Below are positions 58,548 through 64,000 of a DNA stretch of 64,000 nucleotides, in pieces. The DNA is taken from assembly GCA_014871385.1 (NCBI GenBank), contig CM026423.1:22925067-22989066 (forward strand), read 5' to 3'. This DNA is from Ceratodon purpureus (taxonomy: Eukaryota; Streptophyta; Bryopsida; Pseudoditrichales; Ditrichaceae). The notes beneath the pieces are model-generated. The model was not told the DNA's origin. It worked only from the letters and a program-made list of their open reading frames with translations, and made no database searches. Every line of letters begins with the position of its first letter. Position 1 is the first letter of the stretch. A program made the position numbers and the translations under genes.

Positions 58548-59885
58548 CTACAGCTCCACAATCTTCATCCTTTTGGGAACCGTGACATCCGCAGCTGTAA
58601 GGTGTCTCTCATGGCGCTGGTTGATCTGCATCCAACAAATCCTGTCATTTTCGTTTGCTGGCAGCAAGGAGCTCTGAACAGCCAATTCCCAATACATCAA
58701 AACGACTACATGAATTCGGCTAGACTCGTACCTTTTTCTCACGAACACCGTTGGCCTCTATCAAAACCAGGTTGTACTGCCCAGGTACGTCATCTCCAAG
58801 TGCCATTGCAATTTCGTGCCGCAGGTGGGATACTGGCCAACCCTTGCCAACTTCGAATGTTGGCAGCAAGTTCCCCCTAAACATACAAGACACTTCCACC
58901 ATCACCTCCTCTGGTAGGTGATCCAACGCTTCCCACTGACTGTTGGCAGCCCCCCTATACCTTGTATACATGAACCTGGTGTATAATGTTTGTCTTCCCA
59001 CGTGATAGCGGAAAACAATGCTGGTCCTGTTGGCAACGCACTTGATGACATCTTGGCCAATGTGGAACTTCTCGTTCCACCCTGGGTTCATTAGACTGCT
59101 CAGCAGAGCCTCGGATGGAGTACTCAAAACAAACAATGTAGGTGTCCGCCTAATGCTGTCAGCAGCTACCGCAAACAAATCAACCATAACATGGATTGGC
59201 ATAAACCATTGGTGGTGGACGAAGCTGCTACCAGTTGTTGCTTTCATGGCATTTGCAAAATCGAGAGTGAGCTTTGTTCTAAACGCCTCAGATGTGTGCA
59301 TGTCTGGCAAAGGCCACTCCACATCGTTGAACCCTGGAAGCGGGAGTGTTCAACCTTCCCGTACAGCGTGTCACCTGTTGGAGGCAAATACAGACCACCA
59401 AGGAAGAATGTACCTATGTCCAGCAACTCCGCGTGGCTCTGTCGATTCCGTGTTGCCTCCCCAATCTCAACATGGAGCACAAGAATGGGACCAAGGATAG
59501 ATGCAGGATGTACCCAATCCTCCGAAACCGACGCGTACAGGTAGTTTGCCATTCCCAATTTGGTTGCTGCCTCCGTAGGATCCAAGCGCAGATGCCTTGG
59601 TTGATATGCATGTTGCACAAGCACCTTATCGAGGTCGCATGCTCCATGCTCCGTGGAGATCCAAGAGAAATCTCTGATCTGCGCTTTGAAGGCCCCCCGA
59701 AAATTTTCTCCACCATGTCGCCTTGCCTCTCTACCCCAAGGCCCATCCGACGATGGTTGCAGCATAACCCATGAATCACGATCCACCCTCATGGGGATCC
59801 AGTTGCCCTCCAAGTCTTGAGTATTATGCAGAATGACACTCTGTACGAGGGAGTTTGGCCGTGAAGCCATACCACTAGAATGCAT
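58548..59885 (-). pseudogene. Frameshifted gene with possible ubiquitin-like C terminus
   Basis: Frame 1 runs from about ATG 59870 (MASRPNSLVQSV) to EHSRFQG near 59337. Frame 2 continues FNDVEWPLPDMHTSEAFRTK to a donor at 58731 (AAG|GTACGA). After a 106-bp intron the last exon 58625-58548 reads INQRHERHLTAADVTVPKRM and ends TAG. One base must be gained or lost near 59337 for a continuous protein of about 400 aa. The C-terminal part (VEVSCMFRG, VGKGWPVSHLRHEIA, YNLVLI, LTAADVTVPKRMKIVEL) has the strand-helix-strand spacing of a beta-grasp ubiquitin-like fold; this is pattern-level only. The N-terminal part is unrecognised. It lies inside the 11.1-kb element, convergent with the RING gene, so a ubiquitin-linked pair is possible. 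Confidence 0.45.
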
Positions 59886-60617
59886 GAAATTTTCGACTGT
59901 GAACTCAAAAACTTACAAATGGTGTCGTCGCTGTCATCAACCGCCAGAACTACACGCTGTCAACACACCCTCCGCCATCACGAACGGCTGAAACCTGCGT
60001 CCACGGCCTCGCAACCAAGGTAGACCTACCCTAAAACCTCATCCCGAAACCCCAATTCCCAACTCAGGTACTCTCTCCAACCTATGAGGATGGCAGACCG
60101 CTGGCAGTGTTGGAAGACCACTACAGTTAAACCCTAAATCTCTACTGCACAATGCGTGACCACCCACAACCGAAATCGAACAACTTCGCCCAGCCTTTGG
60201 AGGCCTCCACCGCTCCATCCTGCTTGACAACGCAACGACAACAACTCTCTCAGGGGAACGCATGAGGTTCGGAATGACCGTTGGCAGCATTTCGACATCA
60301 ACACCTTGTGCACGTTGCATCTCAAAGGGGGAGCGGCAATTCGATTTTGGTAGGTGGCCTGTGGAGTCAGTTTTGCAGGAGTTCATAAAGCCCACCACCG
60401 CTGACACCCTTCTGCAATGCTCGAATTCCGTGCGCGAAGAGGCTCCGTTCTCGACTTGCGGGACTACACGCGCGGGGGAGGGAAGCCTTCCTGCGCGACT
60501 ATTGGCCGGACCCCCCCATTCGCGATTTGGCTCGCTTTTGGCGACTTGCTGGCACAGTTGGTGCCAGCAGGTAAAGTGCACGGGCATGCCTAAAATTTTG
60601 GCACAAATAACATGGAA
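59886..60617. other. Right subterminal region of the 11.1-kb element
   Basis: GC-richer, with CTGGCAG at 60101 and the inverted pair TGCTGGCAC / GTGCCAGCA near 60548-60569, shared with the MITE. The long minus-strand frame across it includes the terminal repeat and is unlikely to be coding. Confidence 0.55.
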
Positions 60618-60651
60618 AAGGCCCGTTGGAGACCCCAAACTGCTCCTAATG
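60618..60651 (-). repeat. Right terminal inverted repeat of the 11.1-kb element
   Basis: Inverse complement of the left end (AAGGCCCGTTGGAGACC on the plus strand, ending CTCCTAATG). Confidence 0.85.
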
Positions 60652-61095
60652 CTTCGCACTACCTAACCTTCATCCTCTCTTTCTAAGCAACCCCTTTCTA
60701 CCGCCAGCGACCTACTACTCTTGGTCTCTCCTCTACACCTTCTCTGAAAGAAGACAAAAAGAGAACTCCCTTCGTAGAGGAGAAGCTTCTAACCCTAGCC
60801 GACAACCAGATACCAGGTTGAAACCCGGAAAAGAGAGACCCGGACCTCTTCCTGGTCCGGTTACCTTCCATTCCACTTTCCGCATCCAAGTTTCCACTTG
60901 GAAGGAAAATCCTACCTATTTCTAATTAAGACTTTTTAACTAATTTAACTCTCTCTTTTTTTTCTTCTTTTTTTCTTTCTATGAATCTCACATAATGTCT
61001 ACTAAACCTTCTAATTAACCTATCTTCTATATCCTTTTCCAGGCTACTAACCTAAAAACAAAGGTAAAACAAGGAATTATAGAAAGTTGTCATAT
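60652..61095. other. Right flank of the 11.1-kb element
   Basis: CT-rich, then AT-rich. No gene or repeat recognised. Confidence 0.4.
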
Positions 61096-61331
61096 GACAA
61101 ACCGAGCAGGTGAACCAAAGCCTCAAACAAATCCTTAGAATGTTTACTACAGAACGAGATGACAATTGGGCGGATTTGCTACCAATAGCTAAATTTGGCT
61201 ACAACAACGCATTCCACTCTACGACAGGAAATTCTCTGTTTTATGCAACTTATGCATACCATCCAACAATGTCCTTCACCAAGCTAAGCACGTCCACAAT
61301 TCTAGCAATCAAAGACCAATTTGTTTATTAG
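61096..61331 (+). mobile_element. Ty3/gypsy integrase fragment
   Basis: Reads QTEQVNQSLKQILRMF, DDNWADLLPIAKFGYNNAFH and GNSLFYATYAYHPTM, the conserved end of a chromovirus-type gypsy integrase core, in one frame to a stop at about 61331. The upstream sequence is out of frame and no LTR was found, so this is an isolated remnant. Confidence 0.85.
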
Positions 61332-62200
61332 AACAAGTGCACGAAGAGATCAAGTGCATAATCAACCTAGCAGGAGAACAGACGAAACGCAATTATGTTA
61401 GAGGTTGTCTTTCCTTTGCACAACTAGGTTGATTGCACCGTGTATTTTAGCATAAGCATATTTTAGCCTCAAATCTCCAATTAACAAAATGCCATCAAAG
61501 CAATAAAACATCTTCTCCAAAAGGTCTTTGAAGTCAACATTGCTTGTAAGACTCTCTTCAACTCATTTTTACTTTATTGTAATAAAATTTCAATAAGCTT
61601 TGATGTCACATCCGATTGTTTGTGTTCATGGTCTTTTAAGAATGCATACAATGCAATTAATTTAGATTGTTACCCATACTACAGCTCGGACACTAGTTAG
61701 AGAATCTTACTTTTCATTGCCTTTTTCACCTCCGGCATATTATTCAAGCACCACGATAGAATCTCCAAACATAGTATTCATCAAAACTGGGTTTGGACAA
61801 GTGTGTTTCTCGCATCTCATAGAAATCCAATCAAAATAAATTTGCAATGTAAAGCATGGAATTTTACATAAAATATACAAGCTATAAGATTCACTTCCAA
61901 CAATCATCCAAAACCATTAATAATATTTAACCATATCATATAAGATGTTTATTTTCATACATATTTTTAATTTTGAACATCAATTTTTACAATCATTAAT
62001 ATTTATGTATGTTCAAATTCTTCTCATGTGTATTTATAAAATAAATACATATATAACTATTTCAACAAATTTCAATACAGTATGTAGTGTGAATTTAATA
62101 AAACTAGATTATGGGGTGAGATATTGGCCACTACAACTCATTGGTGCCTCCGACACCAGTAAATGATCATTTCTAAAATCAATTAGAGATCAATATAATT

Positions 62201-62205
<5 letters not shown>

Positions 62206-62285
<80 letters not shown>
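62206..62285. repeat. (TA)n microsatellite, about 40 repeats
   Basis: Uninterrupted TA dinucleotide run of about 80 bp. Confidence 0.95.
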
Positions 62286-62287
<2 letters not shown>

Positions 62288-63022
62288 GTGTAAGCACAAT
62301 AAAGTGGACCACAAAGTGCAACATGTGACCACTAACAATTGAATATGAAGTGTGCTGTTTTTTAAAGCTCAAAGCTCATTTTGAGCATTTGGGTGTAGTT
62401 CTTGAGCATTTTAGTCACTTTTTAGGGTGTCGCAAGGTATCTTACACACATCTTCATAAAAAAAACATCCTGAATTGAACCTAAATTTGACCACTATTTG
62501 TAAATCATGAAAATGAACTTTTCCTAAATCTTGATTTCTTCATTTGGTGCCCTTTGTTGTCTTTAGAGGATGTTTTTTTCAATTTAAAAAACAATGTTCG
62601 GTGAAAAAAAAGTGACAAAAAGTACCGCGGAAGTGACCCTCTTAAATAACATTCTTGCGGTGCTTTTGAAACGCTAAACCAATTAATGAGTATATGAATT
62701 GACTACTTTAGAATACCTCTTAAATATACAGAGGGCACCGCGAAATTAAAAGTGATTTTGGACAAAACCCTAAACCGTTATGTTCACTTTTCCAAATGAC
62801 TGCATTCACTTTTCTTGGATTTAAAGCCTTCATACAATAACTTTAAAGTGTCTACTTTGCACGAAACTTCTCCAAGTTGTAGAGAAACAACTTGAGAATC
62901 CATATTAGCAAAAAAAATTGACTTCAATTACATCTTTTCGTCACTAAATTGTGCAATTTTTGCAAAAGGGCTGAAACTGACAAATAGTTAAGCACTTTTT
63001 TGGTCACTTTACCATGCTTATA

Positions 63023-63024
<2 letters not shown>

Positions 63025-63100
<76 letters not shown>
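63025..63100. repeat. (TA)n microsatellite, about 38 repeats
   Basis: Second TA dinucleotide run, about 740 bp after the first. Confidence 0.95.
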
Positions 63101-63104
<4 letters not shown>

Positions 63105-64000
63105 GACTCTATTAGGGTATATTGGCAACAACAAAGTCGTGATAGTTTCTAAGTAATTTACATTTAAAATGTAATATTTCAATTTTTATTTTGTTTTAAA
63201 CTGTTTTACAATTTTTTTTACTTGAATTTCTTTTATGATTATGAAAAAAATATGATTGCAAATTAAAATTTAGGTAAAATGAAAATATACAAAAAAAATT
63301 ACAATATTTTTTTAATGTCCCAAAGTTATTTTACATATTTTTATATATTAATTTGATTCAATTTATATATTTTATAAAATAAAATAAAAATTCTAGGAAT
63401 TTTAATTTTTTAAGATTTTTGAACAAACTATTGGATATCACAAATAATTGGCGCAAATTCATTACTATAAGCTATTGTATAAAAATAAACCAAAAATATA
63501 TCAAACATACATTCTATAAAAATGTTTTTTTGAATTGTCAATGTATTGAATTTTCTAATCAATTTGCATTGTAATAGAATTATAATATTTTAAATGTTAT
63601 TTTATCTTATATATAAATTTTCATGATTGAAGAAAAAAACACAAGTGTATGTTAAAATTTATATTTTGTGAAAATACACACATAAATATATGAAATATCT
63701 ATAATATGCCAAAAACACTTGCATTGATTATTTGTTTTCGGTTCAAATTTTACATTTCCAAAACATAAGTACAAATTGGAAGAAGTAGAATAAGAAAGAT
63801 ATGTAGAATAGAAGAAGAAATTGATCCACAACATTGAAACAATGAGTTTCAATTTCATTCTTAATTTACATAATCATTTTTTATTGTTTTTTATACTTAA
63901 GTGCCTTCATGCAAGTCAAATTCATTAATAAAAACTTTAAATATGATTGCACTTCCATCAAAACGTAAAATCTTTCCAAACATTAAATTCGTGAGCTCTT

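Larger units (their letters stand above)
49564..60651. mobile_element. 11.1-kb DNA transposon with ~34-bp inverted termini
   Basis: The left end reads CATTAGGGGAAAAATGAGGT and the right end read inward CATTAGGAGCAGTTTGGGGT; both continue CTCCAACGGGCCTT. The left subterminal GTAAGACAGCCCG and the right GCCCGTGCACTTTA and GGGTCCGGCCAAT also occur in the 318-bp MITE at 26.05 kb. Contents: a DDE-like transposase (50448-53554, plus), a GC-rich mini-satellite, a RING/coiled-coil gene (55578-57568, plus) and a frameshifted gene (59885-58548, minus). CTGNCAG palindromes occur about two dozen times. No target-site duplication could be read (flanks TGT and CTT), so the superfamily is unresolved. Confidence 0.8.
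61332..64000. other. AT-rich non-coding DNA
   Basis: No supported gene. Contains the two (TA)n tracts listed separately. An unrelated transposon body or simple decay are both possible. Confidence 0.5.

Noticed and set aside
60039-60659. 206-codon minus-strand frame at the end of the 11.1-kb element
   Set aside because: It runs through the terminal inverted repeat and has no recognisable domain.

Overview
This is nuclear DNA from a repeat-rich plant-lineage eukaryote. Genes are split by many short GT-AG introns whose phases can be followed by eye. Two plant families stand out: a TTM3-like CYTH triphosphatase and a protein with two S-protein-homologue (SPH) domains. A telo-box (AAACCCTAA-type) lies ahead of one small gene. 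There is no operon structure or prokaryotic signal. Gene density is low and transposon density high, which fits a non-seed streptophyte (moss, liverwort, hornwort, lycophyte, fern or charophyte alga). I cannot name the species.

Layout. 1-8 kb: a 63-bp satellite, then an 11-exon gene with a ParB-like domain and a C-terminal DNA-methyltransferase-like fold whose catalytic motifs are altered. 8-13.2 kb: pyrimidine-rich repeats, a duplicated 349-bp block, a small hypothetical gene, simple tandem repeats and three strong palindromes. 13.2-14.1 kb: a 5'-truncated paralogue of the methyltransferase-like gene. 14.5-15.9 kb (minus): a RING/coiled-coil gene with one in-frame TAG. 16.5-18.6 kb (minus): the tandem SPH gene and a possible F-box gene. 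19.3-22.3 kb: a decayed gene that may be a third methyltransferase-like relic. 24.2-25.2 kb: the TTM3-like gene. 26.05-26.36 kb: a MITE.

28-48 kb is a transposon landscape. It has an intact four-exon DDE transposase (34.6-38.2 kb, plus) facing a long minus-strand gene (47.5-41.4 kb). That gene's eight exons join in consistent phase into a RING protein fused to a SUVR-type H3K9 methyltransferase; it carries one nonsense codon and one non-canonical splice junction. AAGTACTT-like motifs are dense in the introns and flanks of both genes. A 4,254-bp hAT-like non-autonomous element (29666-33919) with a perfect 8-bp target-site duplication lies inside this region and carries hairpin-rich satellite arrays.

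49564-60651 is an 11.1-kb DNA transposon with about 34-bp inverted termini. It carries a second, unrelated DDE-like transposase, a RING/coiled-coil gene and a frameshifted gene with a possible ubiquitin-like C terminus. The MITE at 26 kb is its deletion derivative: both termini and subterminal sequence match. A CTGNCAG palindrome is strongly over-represented in this element and occurs twice in the MITE, so it may be the transposase-binding repeat. 61-64 kb is AT-rich and holds a gypsy integrase scrap and two (TA)n tracts.

The main theme is inference: transposable units here appear to carry or capture chromatin and ubiquitin-type genes (a SUVR histone methyltransferase, RING proteins, possibly ubiquitin-like and DNA-methyltransferase-like proteins). 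All exon models were made by reading frames and splice phases, without transcripts or database searches.
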